Assembly (NCBI GenBank): GCA_000687675.1
Contig: JHWS01000005.1
Span: forward strand, 62,001-126,000
DNA from: Lachnospiraceae bacterium NC2008
Lineage (GTDB): Bacteria > Bacillota > Clostridia > Lachnospirales > Lachnospiraceae
Reading direction: 5' to 3'
DNA length: 64,000 nucleotides
The notes under the pieces: generated by a model
What the model saw: only the letters and a program-made list of their open reading frames with translations
The model's database searches: none
Told to the model about the DNA's origin: nothing
Translations under genes and position numbers: made by a program
Shown: positions 1-7,540 of the stretch, in pieces
How the letters are laid out: each line of letters starts with the position of its first letter
Numbering within the stretch: position 1 is the stretch's first letter

Positions 1-819
1 AAGTATGATTGAAGCACAAGGTGTTCCGGCAAGTACAACCAGACTGGCTCTAAACGTTATAGGGAGGTTTATCCAAAGTGTTATGCCATATACAAATAGT
101 GGGAATACCAGCTGCTTACAAAGGCATATAAGATATATAAAAGGGTTGGAGAATAAAACCGATGGTTTTATGGTTGCAAGCCTTATGCCAAGGATAAACA
201 TACAAACCGGAGTCGTCATCCTTCCTAGAAGAGATACTGAGTCATGAACTATAACAGGAATATGATTTTTGACACCTGTTGCAACAAGAATTAATACAAA
301 GAAAAATGCTACAGTTGTAGGATTTAACAAAGCTGCCTTAGGTGTCATATACTTCTTATCCATAGTCAGACAGTATACCCCCAGAGTAAACACGATAAGG
401 TTCATAGAAACTACGAATATTGAAGAGTAGCATGCCACCTCAGGACTGGTTGGATATAAAGCCTTAACCAGAGGCATACCAAAGAATCCTACATTACCCA
501 GTACTGAACCTATAGTTAATATTCTATATTTGCTTATCTGAAACTTCTTTCTAAGAACAAGATACATAATCAAAACAAAAAGTATCTGTACTACAAGAGA
601 TGCAACTAAGAACATCCCAAGATAATATATCTTCCTGCCTGTATAATCCATATCGATAAATGCATTAATTATCATACAAGGTCCAAGTATATATATTAAT
701 ATTGCTGAAAGTGTAGAAAGATGCTCTGCCTTGGCATGATGTGTCTTATACAAAGCATATCCTGGAAGCATATACATCAGCATCAAAAGAACATTACTAA
801 GTGTAATCGAGAAACTCAT
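1..819 (-). CDS. AEC-family (auxin efflux carrier-like) permease, 3' end cut by window
   Basis: The minus strand stays open from an ATG at 819 to the window edge (273 codons), so the C-terminus lies outside. The translation is strongly hydrophobic, about eight membrane segments, starting MSFSITLSNVLLMLMYMLPG. It contains GNVGFFGMPL near residue 115 and ASLVVLAGTPCAS near the edge, both characteristic of AEC transporters, which move organic acids or auxin-like anions across the cytoplasmic membrane. The substrate cannot be read from the sequence. The start is supported by GGAGGT at 827-832, spaced normally from the ATG, and by a consensus promoter at 872-901. It is transcribed away from the polysaccharide cluster and is probably unrelated to it. 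Confidence 0.85.
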   Translation of the reverse strand, partial: MSFSITLSNVLLMLMYMLPGYALYKTHHAKAEHLSTLSAILIYILGPCMIINAFIDMDYTGRKIYYLGMFLVASLVVQILFVLIMYLVLRKKFQISKYRILTIGSVLGNVGFFGMPLVKALYPTSPEVACYSSIFVVSMNLIVFTLGVYCLTMDKKYMTPKAALLNPTTVAFFFVLILVATGVKNHIPVIVHDSVSLLGRMTTPVCMFILGIRLATIKPSVLFSNPFIYLICLCKQLVFPLFVYGITLWINLPITFRASLVVLAGTPCASIIL

Positions 820-871
820 CCGGTTCACCTCCACGGCCTTATTCGGCCCTCACCCGTGATTTATGCCCGTA

Positions 872-901
872 ATTATATGCCCAGCCTATGTTTTCAGTCA
901 A
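872..901 (-). promoter_or_regulatory. sigma-A promoter of the AEC permease gene
   Basis: Read on the minus strand, TTGACT (901-896) and TATAAT (877-872) are separated by 18 bp. The predicted start near 865 gives a leader of about 45 nt before the GGAGGT ribosome site. Confidence 0.7.
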
Positions 902-936
902 GATTTCACTTCCCTCCGGTTTACATTATGAGGGGG

Positions 937-1149
937 GATGTATATCTGACATTGAAGGCTGGGGTATGTCTATGGAACTGGATGGGCGACATTAATTGCG
1001 GCGGAGAGGAAATCCGTCCCAAAACAGTTAGGCTCGAAGCCGTTGCTGAGAGTCTTACTGTTTTGTGGACTAGTTCCTCGGAGCGTTTCACAATTACGAG
1101 CTCATACAGTTTCATAGGCATACCCCAGCCTGGAATAGACCTAATACAT
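937..1149. repeat. 213-nt imperfect palindrome (structured RNA or MITE-like element)
   Basis: The two halves of this stretch are reverse complements of each other with scattered mismatches. The outer arm 937-980 contains GGCTGGGGTATGTCTATGG and pairs with 1107-1149. The middle block GAGGAAATCCGTCC (1006-1019) pairs with GGACTAGTTCCTC (1067-1079). The inner block CAAAACAGT..AG.CTC (1020-1035) pairs with 1049-1065, leaving a loop of about 13 nt. Mismatches are partly G-U compatible, as expected if RNA structure were selected. It lies between two outward promoters and overlaps neither, so it is not a leader of either neighbouring gene. A 6S-RNA-like transcript would fit the size, but the large central bubble typical of 6S RNA is not clear. 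A palindromic mobile element is equally possible. Confidence 0.7.
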
Positions 1150-1168
1150 AAAGATGGCTTTACATTTT

Positions 1169-1197
1169 TTGACACCCTAATCATACTGTTATATAAT
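1169..1197 (+). promoter_or_regulatory. perfect-consensus sigma-A promoter of the polysaccharide operon
   Basis: TTGACA at 1169-1174 and TATAAT at 1192-1197 are separated by exactly 17 bp, a full match to the vegetative consensus. The start is expected near 1204, giving a leader of about 88 nt to manC that includes a small CCAC/GTGG hairpin (about 1226-1241). No other strong promoter or terminator is evident until after 21124, so this may drive the whole 20-kb cluster. Confidence 0.85.
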
Positions 1198-1291
1198 AAA
1201 CTTTGTGTGTACACCGAAAATCAACCACTATAATTTGTGGTAAAAAGGCGGCGTGCCAAGTTATGTAAATCACGTTGAAAGGTGAATATCT

Positions 1292-2362
1292 ATGAAGGTT
1301 ACAGCATTAATTATGGCTGGTGGTAAGGGCGAGAGATTCTGGCCTAGAAGCCGCAAAAACAATCCTAAACAGTTCCTTTGCCTAACAGGCGACGGTAAGA
1401 CTATGATTCAGAAGACTGTAGAGAGAATTCTCCCTATAGTTGATATGGAAGATATATATATTGCAACAAATAAGGCTTATAAAGCATTAGTAAAAGAGCA
1501 GCTTCCAAAACTTCCAGAGGAGAATATCCTTTGCGAGCCAGTGGGAAGAAATACAGCTCCTTGTATCGGCCTTGGTGCTATTCATATAGCAAAGAAGTAT
1601 GATGATGCAGTTATGCTTGTACTTCCAAGTGATCATATTATTAAGTTTGAGGATATCTTCGCAGGTATTTTAAAGAGTGCAGCTGCTATAGCTGAGCAGG
1701 ATAATAACCTAGTAACTATTGGTATTACACCTAATGCACCTGAAACAGGATATGGCTATATTAAGTTTAATCCTGATACAAAGAATGGAGATGCATACGC
1801 AGTAGATAGATTTGTTGAGAAGCCTGACCTTGCTACAGCTAAAGACTATCTTGCTTCTAAGCAGTATATGTGGAACTCAGGTATGTTCGCATGGAAGATA
1901 TCAACTATCCTTGGTTCTATGAAAACTAACCTTACAGAGATATATAACCACCTTATGGCTATAAAGGATGCCATCGGTACTGCTGATGAGGAGAAGGTAC
2001 TTAATGAACAGTTTGAGTCTATGCCTTCAGAATCAGTTGACTACGGTATCTTAGAGAAGGAAAGCAATATCTTCGTTGTACCTGGTGACTTTGGCTGGGA
2101 CGATGTAGGAAGCTGGCTTTCAGTAGAAAGACTTAAACCTGTAAATGAAGAGGGCAATGTTCAGAACGGTAACACAGTAACTTATAATGTTGAGAACTGT
2201 ATTATCGAAGGTTCTGATAAGCTTCTTGCAGTTGTAGGTGTTAAAGACCTTGTAATTGTAGACACTGAAGATGCAACACTTATCTGCGGTAAAGAATCAA
2301 CAGGTGATATAAAGAAGATTACAGAGAAACTTAGAAATAATAATCTTGATAAATATTTATAA
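1292..2362 (+). CDS. manC: Mannose-1-phosphate guanylyltransferase
   Basis: Makes GDP-mannose from mannose-1-phosphate and GTP in the cytoplasm. The N-terminus carries the nucleotidyltransferase signature MAGGKGERFWPRSR (residues 8-21) followed by NPKQF. The sugar-binding stretches PETGYGYI (about 150) and FVEKPD (174-179) are present, as is WNSGMFAW further on. At 356 residues it is the monofunctional type, lacking the phosphomannose isomerase domain of longer bifunctional enzymes. The start follows GAAAGGTG at a good distance. It is the first gene of the cluster, directly behind a consensus promoter, with ugd 45 bp downstream, so it most likely supplies GDP-mannose (or GDP-sugars derived from it) for the polysaccharide. 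Confidence 0.93.
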   Translation: MKVTALIMAGGKGERFWPRSRKNNPKQFLCLTGDGKTMIQKTVERILPIVDMEDIYIATNKAYKALVKEQLPKLPEENILCEPVGRNTAPCIGLGAIHIAKKYDDAVMLVLPSDHIIKFEDIFAGILKSAAAIAEQDNNLVTIGITPNAPETGYGYIKFNPDTKNGDAYAVDRFVEKPDLATAKDYLASKQYMWNSGMFAWKISTILGSMKTNLTEIYNHLMAIKDAIGTADEEKVLNEQFESMPSESVDYGILEKESNIFVVPGDFGWDDVGSWLSVERLKPVNEEGNVQNGNTVTYNVENCIIEGSDKLLAVVGVKDLVIVDTEDATLICGKESTGDIKKITEKLRNNNLDKYL

Positions 2363-2407
2363 ATAATCCAGTAATGGAATTCCTTAAAGGGAATAAAGGA
2401 GTAAGAG

Positions 2408-3718
2408 ATGAAAATTGCAGTAGCTGGTACTGGTTATGTTGGACTTGTTACAGGTACATGTCTCGCAGAAGTAGGTCATAGCGTAACTTGTGTAGACGTT
2501 GATGAGAAGAAGATTAAGATTATGGAGAGCGGTATCTCTCCAATCTATGAAGAAGGTCTTCAAGATCTTATGCAGAAGAACTATGCATCAGGTCACATTA
2601 GATATACAACAGATTATCAGTCTGCTTATAAGAATGCAGAGGTTATCTTTATTGGTGTAGGTACACCTGAGATGCCAGATGGAAGCTGTAACCTTTCATA
2701 TGTGAAGGCTGTAGTTGAACAGATAGCTGCTTCTATTGAGAGAGACTGTCTTGTAGTAGTTAAATCAACAGTTCCAATCGGAACTAATGAGAAGATAGAG
2801 AAGATGCTTAAGGATAACCTTAAACATGATGTTCATGTAGAGGTTGCTTCTAACCCAGAGTTTTTAGCTCAGGGTACAGCAGTAAGAGATACTCTTAACG
2901 CATCAAGAATCGTAATTGGTACAGAGTCTAAGAAGGCAGAAGAAACACTTAAGAAGGTATATGCAAATTTCGGTGTTCCTATTGTATCAGTTAACAGACG
3001 TAGCGCTGAGATGATTAAGTATGCAAGTAATGACTTCCTTGCACTTAAGATTTCATATATGAACGACCTTGCTAACCTTTGTGAGCTTGTAGGAGCAGAT
3101 GTTAAAGATGTTGCTCATGGTATGAGTTTTGATGCTCGTATCGGTGACAGATTCCTTAATCCTGGTATTGGATACGGCGGAAGCTGTTTCCCTAAGGATA
3201 CTAAGGCTCTTAAGTCACTTGCAGCAGACCTTGGCTATGACCTTAAGACTGTATCAGCAGCCATCGAGGTCAATGCCCTTCAGCAGAAGAGATTATATAC
3301 TAAAGCTAAGGCAGCAGGGGTAGACTTTAAGGGACTTAAGGTTGCCGTACTTGGACTTGCATTTAAGGCCGGAACAGATGACCTTAGAGAGGCTTCATCA
3401 CTTAAGCATGTACCTCTTTTCTTAGAGGAAGGTGCTAACATAGTGGCATTTGACCCTGTAGCAAGAAAGAACTTTGAGAGATTCTATCCAGAAGGGGATA
3501 ACCTGAATGGAAGTATCAAATATGTAGATACTGCAGTAGAGGCACTTAAAGATGCAGATATCTGCTTTATTATGACAGAGTGGAGCGAAATCAAGAAGCT
3601 CAAGGCTGAAGACTTTACTGGGAATATGAAGTCTGCAGTAGTATACGATGGTAGAAATCTTTACGAACCAGAAGATATGAAGAATGCAGGAATTGAATAT
3701 TACTGCATAGGACGATAA
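2408..3718 (+). CDS. ugd: UDP-glucose 6-dehydrogenase
   Basis: Oxidises UDP-glucose to UDP-glucuronate with two NAD+. The N-terminal Rossmann fold begins with VAGTGYVGL (GxGxxG at residues 7-12). The middle contains ASNPEFLAQGTAVRD, and the active-site motif GYGGSCFPKD puts the catalytic cysteine at residue 260. The C-terminal nucleotide-sugar half contains LGLAFKAGTDDLREA. The 436-residue length is normal. The related UDP-ManNAc and GDP-mannose dehydrogenases share the fold, but the NPEFLAQGTA and SCFPKD contexts favour the UDP-glucose enzyme. GGAG precedes the ATG. It sits between manC and a membrane glycosyltransferase, suggesting an acidic sugar in the surface glycan. Confidence 0.9.
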   Translation: MKIAVAGTGYVGLVTGTCLAEVGHSVTCVDVDEKKIKIMESGISPIYEEGLQDLMQKNYASGHIRYTTDYQSAYKNAEVIFIGVGTPEMPDGSCNLSYVKAVVEQIAASIERDCLVVVKSTVPIGTNEKIEKMLKDNLKHDVHVEVASNPEFLAQGTAVRDTLNASRIVIGTESKKAEETLKKVYANFGVPIVSVNRRSAEMIKYASNDFLALKISYMNDLANLCELVGADVKDVAHGMSFDARIGDRFLNPGIGYGGSCFPKDTKALKSLAADLGYDLKTVSAAIEVNALQQKRLYTKAKAAGVDFKGLKVAVLGLAFKAGTDDLREASSLKHVPLFLEEGANIVAFDPVARKNFERFYPEGDNLNGSIKYVDTAVEALKDADICFIMTEWSEIKKLKAEDFTGNMKSAVVYDGRNLYEPEDMKNAGIEYYCIGR

Positions 3719-3733
3719 GGAACAGTATTTTAT

Positions 3734-4813
3734 ATGGCAATTGCGCAGATAGTGGTATGTTTTATATTTTGGCTAGTTTTAGCACCATTTTGCGTAGGGA
3801 TACTGCCAACTTTTTTTCTGGAAAAGAGACCAAGACATCTAGGGACAACTTATATGCTGGGATGGGTACTAACATGTGCCGTGTTCCAGTTAATAGCTGT
3901 TCCTTTTATTATTAAAGGCTACTTTTTATCAGACCTTGTCAGGTCATTTATGATTTGCATGGGCATACTTTCTATATCTGGTCTTATAGTTCAGATTGTA
4001 GATATTGGTAATGGGGTATCTGATAAATGGATTGAACTTCCATCTCTTAAGAAGATGTCTAGGGCTGACATCGTTACCTGGATTATCTTTGGAGTCCTTA
4101 TGATATTCCAGATGGTTATGTCATATATATATATGACTCCAGATGGGGATGATGCATATTATATAACCCATGCACAGATATCAACTCAGCTTGAAACTAT
4201 GTATAGGATGGATGCTTATACAGGCATAATTGGTGCTCCTGACTACAGACATGCATTGGCACCATTTCCTATGTTTATTGCCTTTTTATCAAAGAGAAGC
4301 AGCCTTCATGCAGCTATAGTTGCACACAGTGTATTACCGCTGTTTTTAATACCACTTTCATATCTTGCATATTACAAAGTGGGCAGTCTTCTTTTTGAAG
4401 ATAATAGAGAAAAGATAGGACCTTTTATGGTTATAATTGCTGCTGTTTCCATGTTTGGCGGCGCATCATTCTATACAAAGGAAACCTTCTTTTTAACCAG
4501 AATATGGCAGGGGAAGTCGCTGGTAATAAGCTTTATGATTCCAGTTGTAACCTACCTCTTACTACTTTTAGCAAAGCATTCTGGCAAACAATACGTTAGT
4601 AAGCGAAGGATATTTGGCATATATTTCGTTATGTTTATTGCTAATATTGCCTGTGCCCTTATGAGCAGTTTGGGTCTCTTCCTTGTGCTTATGTATACAT
4701 TTGTAATGATGGTTGTTATATCCATAAGAAACAAGAAGTTATGGATTGTGCTTACAGGACTTATTACTATGATACCGGGCTTTATATTTATGGGCCTGTA
4801 TGTATTTATGTGA
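3734..4813 (+). CDS. N-terminal part of a split GT-C-like membrane glycosyltransferase (DUF6077-type)
   Basis: A 359-residue polytopic membrane protein with about nine hydrophobic segments. After the fourth segment comes an outward loop with TPDGDDAYY; an acidic pair in the first large extracellular loop is typical of GT-C transferases that use polyprenyl-phosphate sugars. The frame ends with TGA at 4811-4813 right after a membrane segment. The next frame (4825-5574) continues with the membrane segments and soluble tail expected of one larger protein of this family. I read the pair as one ancestral gene now split. Whether the two pieces are expressed and assemble is unknown. Family naming is from memory of protein style. 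Confidence 0.6.
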   Translation: MAIAQIVVCFIFWLVLAPFCVGILPTFFLEKRPRHLGTTYMLGWVLTCAVFQLIAVPFIIKGYFLSDLVRSFMICMGILSISGLIVQIVDIGNGVSDKWIELPSLKKMSRADIVTWIIFGVLMIFQMVMSYIYMTPDGDDAYYITHAQISTQLETMYRMDAYTGIIGAPDYRHALAPFPMFIAFLSKRSSLHAAIVAHSVLPLFLIPLSYLAYYKVGSLLFEDNREKIGPFMVIIAAVSMFGGASFYTKETFFLTRIWQGKSLVISFMIPVVTYLLLLLAKHSGKQYVSKRRIFGIYFVMFIANIACALMSSLGLFLVLMYTFVMMVVISIRNKKLWIVLTGLITMIPGFIFMGLYVFM

Positions 4814-4824
4814 GGAAATCTTAA

Positions 4825-5574
4825 GTGACTCTATTAGGAAAGATATTTGGATATTATTCACAATATACTGGTATGAGTATACTTATGTCACTTTTCTTTG
4901 TGGCACTGGCTTACGTTGCCCTTAAAGATAAGAATAGAAACAACAAGACCATTATTCTTTATGGAACAGTTGGCATACTTTTTCTTATCTTTAACCCACT
5001 TTTATATTATGTGTACTCAACCTATGTTGATGCAGGTTCCTACTGGAGAGTATTCTGGATACTTCCTATGGCTATAGGCATAGCTTATGTTGGAGCAGAG
5101 CTGGTTAAGGATCATAGAATCACAGGCTTCCTTCTTTTAATATTTGCACTATTCCTTGGAGGAAAACTGGTTTATACCATTAGCCCAGAATTTAAATTTG
5201 CTACCAATGAGTACCACATAAATCAAAGTACAGTAGATGTAGCTGATTACTTAGACACACTGGATCTGGACCATTACATGGTAGCCGTCCCTTATGAAAT
5301 GCTTGCGGACATAAGACAGTACAACATCAACATCCGTATGCCATACGGCAGAGAACAGTATGATGAAAAATGGGGAATAAGAACAGGCTTCTTTGAACTT
5401 ATGATTGCAGACAATGTAGATTTCTCACTTCTTGCAGACAAGTGCAGATTCAACAATACAAAATATCTTGTTATCAATGCTGGCAAACCTCAGCTTGATG
5501 ACCCGGGAGAGAATGGATTTACTCTTCTAAAATCCGTAGGAGGATATGAAATATATGAGTACATGGGAATCTAA
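4825..5574 (+). CDS. C-terminal part of the split GT-C-like membrane protein
   Basis: 249 residues, GTG start, in a different frame from the upstream half. About five membrane segments (YWRVFWILPMAIGIAY is characteristic) are followed by a soluble tail of about 120 residues ending in GGYEIYEYMG. TGAGGAAA at 4811-4818 overlaps the upstream stop and lies at a workable distance from the GTG, so reinitiation is plausible. A TAA directly precedes the GTG in this frame, so a single indel would not simply rejoin the halves. Both halves keep clean reading frames and conserved-looking sequence, which argues against old decay. Alternatives are a recent frameshift pseudogene or a sequencing error. Confidence 0.55.
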   Translation: MTLLGKIFGYYSQYTGMSILMSLFFVALAYVALKDKNRNNKTIILYGTVGILFLIFNPLLYYVYSTYVDAGSYWRVFWILPMAIGIAYVGAELVKDHRITGFLLLIFALFLGGKLVYTISPEFKFATNEYHINQSTVDVADYLDTLDLDHYMVAVPYEMLADIRQYNINIRMPYGREQYDEKWGIRTGFFELMIADNVDFSLLADKCRFNNTKYLVINAGKPQLDDPGENGFTLLKSVGGYEIYEYMGI

Positions 5575-5995
5575 TAAGGATTCTGATAAGAAAGCTAATA
5601 AAAAATCTAAAAAGAAGATTGGCATATTCTTTTTAATCTTTATGCAGCTTAGCGTTGTTGTTTATACTATGTCAGGAATATGCGGAAAACTTGCTTCCAA
5701 GTATCCAACACTTAGTTTTGAATTTATAGGTATGTATGCCCTAGATGTATTTATTCTAGGTATATATGCCATCCTCTGGCAGCAGATTATAAAGAGAATT
5801 GATCTTTCTATAGCATATTGCAATAAGGGAACATCACTTCTTTGGTCCCTTGTATGGTCTATAGTTTTCTTTCATGAGAAACTTACTGTTGCCAATGCTA
5901 TCGGCATAGTTGTTGTTATGATAGGTATCATGATTGTTAACATGGACGGAACCAGCGACAACAAGAAAAATAATAAAGAGGAGGCAGATGCGTAA
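5555..5995 (+). CDS. Small EamA/SMR-like membrane protein, probable flippase subunit 1
   Basis: 146 residues: a lysine-rich cytoplasmic N-terminus (KKANKKSKKK), four predicted membrane helices with YCNKGTSLLWSLVWSIVFFHEKLT in the third/fourth region, and a charged tail. The fold is half an EamA transporter, as in the ArnE/ArnF pair that flips undecaprenyl-phosphate-aminoarabinose. The start at 5555 is preferred because GGAGG (5539-5543) is 11 nt away; the ATG at 5546 would be only 2 nt from it. It overlaps the end of the preceding gene and the next gene starts at its stop (TAATG), implying coupled translation. The role in flipping a polyprenyl-phosphate sugar for the neighbouring GT-C protein is inferred. 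Confidence 0.65.
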   Translation: MSTWESNKDSDKKANKKSKKKIGIFFLIFMQLSVVVYTMSGICGKLASKYPTLSFEFIGMYALDVFILGIYAILWQQIIKRIDLSIAYCNKGTSLLWSLVWSIVFFHEKLTVANAIGIVVVMIGIMIVNMDGTSDNKKNNKEEADA

Positions 5996-6330
5996 TGAAT
6001 ATTGGATATGTGCTTTCTCTTACATCTATTATTATCGCAGCATTTTCACAGATGCTTCTTAAGAAGGGGGCAAATAAGGAATACCCTAACTTTATAAGAC
6101 AGTATCTGAATGTTTATGTTATATGTGGCTATGGAATGATGTTTACAGCCCTTCTCCTTACTATGATGGCTTACAAACATCTTGCATATAGAGTTGTACC
6201 TCTTCTTGAATCACTTGGCTTTATATTTGTTATGATTTTAAGCCGTATATTCTTTAAAGAAGAGATTACACTAAGAAAAGTTCTTGGAGTATGCATTATT
6301 ATTGCCGGTATAGTCATTTATTACATATAA
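5995..6330 (+). CDS. Small EamA/SMR-like membrane protein, probable flippase subunit 2
   Basis: 111 residues, four membrane helices, with the EamA-type end FKEEITLRKVLGVCIIIAGIVIYYI. It shares one base with the stop of the preceding gene, so the two are translationally coupled and probably form a heterodimer of half-transporters, as ArnE with ArnF do. The conserved pattern SLGFIFVMILSRIFFKEEIT matches the drug/metabolite transporter superfamily. The lipid-linked sugar moved cannot be inferred; no polyprenyl-phosphate-sugar synthase is obvious next to it. Confidence 0.65.
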   Translation: MNIGYVLSLTSIIIAAFSQMLLKKGANKEYPNFIRQYLNVYVICGYGMMFTALLLTMMAYKHLAYRVVPLLESLGFIFVMILSRIFFKEEITLRKVLGVCIIIAGIVIYYI

Positions 6331-6367
6331 GACAGTACAGGCTTTAATCATGAAAGGATGCTTGCCT

Positions 6368-7537
6368 ATGAAGAAGAATAAAGTAAAAGAAGAATATGAG
6401 GAAATGCTTGAGGAATACGACCAGGTAGCTGAAGGCGATATTTCCGAAGAAGAAATTTACGAAGATGAACCATCTGAAGACGAAGATGATCTTGAGATGA
6501 TAGACATAGAAAACGAAGAAGATGACCAGGATGAAGAAGAAAAAACTTCTGACAAATCCAAGTTCATCCATATTGGTTTTGCTATATTAGTAGTTCTTAT
6601 CATCGGTATCATGATATTAGTTATCCATAAATGGGATCAAGGCAAGAAAATCGTATATACAGAGGAAGATATTGAGAAACAAAATAATGGACACTGGGAT
6701 ACAGAGTCTCTTGATTTTCCAATCTACTTTAACCCAGCAGACAATGAAGGCTATGTAGATGATGGTCAGCTTAATATTATTATGCTGGGCGATGAAACTG
6801 TAGGTAATGTTGAAGATTCATCCAGTCTTGCTTATAAGGTTAAAGAAATTACAGGCGGTAATGTTATGTCTGCTCAGTATGAAGGTATGACATTCTCAAT
6901 TAGTGAGAAGACATATAACATTCCAGAAGATGCATTTAGTACATATTACTTTGTAACCTGCCTTATTAATAACGACTTCTATCTTGCTGAGAATGCTTTA
7001 AATAGTATGTCAGATGATATAAAGCAGAAGTATAGCGATTTCCTCTACTGGGCAAGATATCTTGATTATTCAACAGCAGATATTATAGTTCTTTGCGCAG
7101 GTAGAAATGATTACTTACTTGGAAGACCTCTTGAAGGCGAAGACAAGTATTCAGAGCAAGAATTCGGTACACCAAACTCAATATCAGGTGGACTTGATTT
7201 AACTATTAAGATGCTTAGGGCTACATATCCTAATGCACAGATAATAGTTTGCTCTCCATCATTCTTCTTAACAGAGGATGAGAATGGACAGCTTGTTGGT
7301 GCCGATGTTAAGAATAACGGCAACGGCGGAGTTGGTGAGTATATAGTTAACATGGCAAATGTTGCCCAGCAAGATAGTGTAACATTTGTAGATAACTACT
7401 TTGGAATAAAGTTCAATGCTTCAAATTATGAAGAATATATAGATGAAAACGGCAATCCTAATGATAAGGCTAATCAGCTTATTGCCGAGCATCTGACTAA
7501 CTATTTTTATTACAACTTGGAAAAAGGAGCTAAATAA
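6368..7537 (+). CDS. Membrane-anchored SGNH/GDSL-like protein with degenerate catalytic residues
   Basis: 389 residues from the ATG at 6368, chosen because AAAGGATG lies upstream at normal distance (an ATG at 6350 has no ribosome site). Layout: a very acidic cytoplasmic segment (about 1-60), one membrane helix (66-88), and an extracellular SGNH-hydrolase-like domain. Block I reads MLGDETVGN, so the nucleophile serine of GDS is Glu143. Block III is intact (CAGRNDY, about 244). The block V region reads DENGNPND, without the usual DxxH histidine. It therefore looks like a pseudo-hydrolase, perhaps a glycan-binding or O-acetylation accessory protein. It is followed 3 bp later by a GH25 gene with a similarly acidic cytoplasmic tail. 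Confidence 0.65.
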   Translation: MKKNKVKEEYEEMLEEYDQVAEGDISEEEIYEDEPSEDEDDLEMIDIENEEDDQDEEEKTSDKSKFIHIGFAILVVLIIGIMILVIHKWDQGKKIVYTEEDIEKQNNGHWDTESLDFPIYFNPADNEGYVDDGQLNIIMLGDETVGNVEDSSSLAYKVKEITGGNVMSAQYEGMTFSISEKTYNIPEDAFSTYYFVTCLINNDFYLAENALNSMSDDIKQKYSDFLYWARYLDYSTADIIVLCAGRNDYLLGRPLEGEDKYSEQEFGTPNSISGGLDLTIKMLRATYPNAQIIVCSPSFFLTEDENGQLVGADVKNNGNGGVGEYIVNMANVAQQDSVTFVDNYFGIKFNASNYEEYIDENGNPNDKANQLIAEHLTNYFYYNLEKGAK

Positions 7538-7540
7538 TAC

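Larger units (their letters stand above)
820..1291. other. intergenic region between AEC permease and manC
   Basis: This is the only gene-free stretch above 300 bp in the window. It contains the permease promoter and leader (820-901), the long palindrome (937-1149), and the manC promoter with a leader of about 90 nt. Overlapping open frames on both strands here are by-products of the palindrome: their translations resemble each other because the DNA is nearly self-complementary, and neither has a ribosome site. Confidence 0.8.

Noticed and set aside
1005-1080. Possible RNase P RNA core (GAGGAAATCC resembles GAGGAAAGTCC)
   Set aside because: None of the other conserved RNase P blocks are present and the stretch is fully accounted for by hairpin pairing.
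721-1233. Open frames on both strands across 721-1233
   Set aside because: They run antisense to the AEC permease gene and across the palindrome; their mutual similarity is explained by the inverted repeat.
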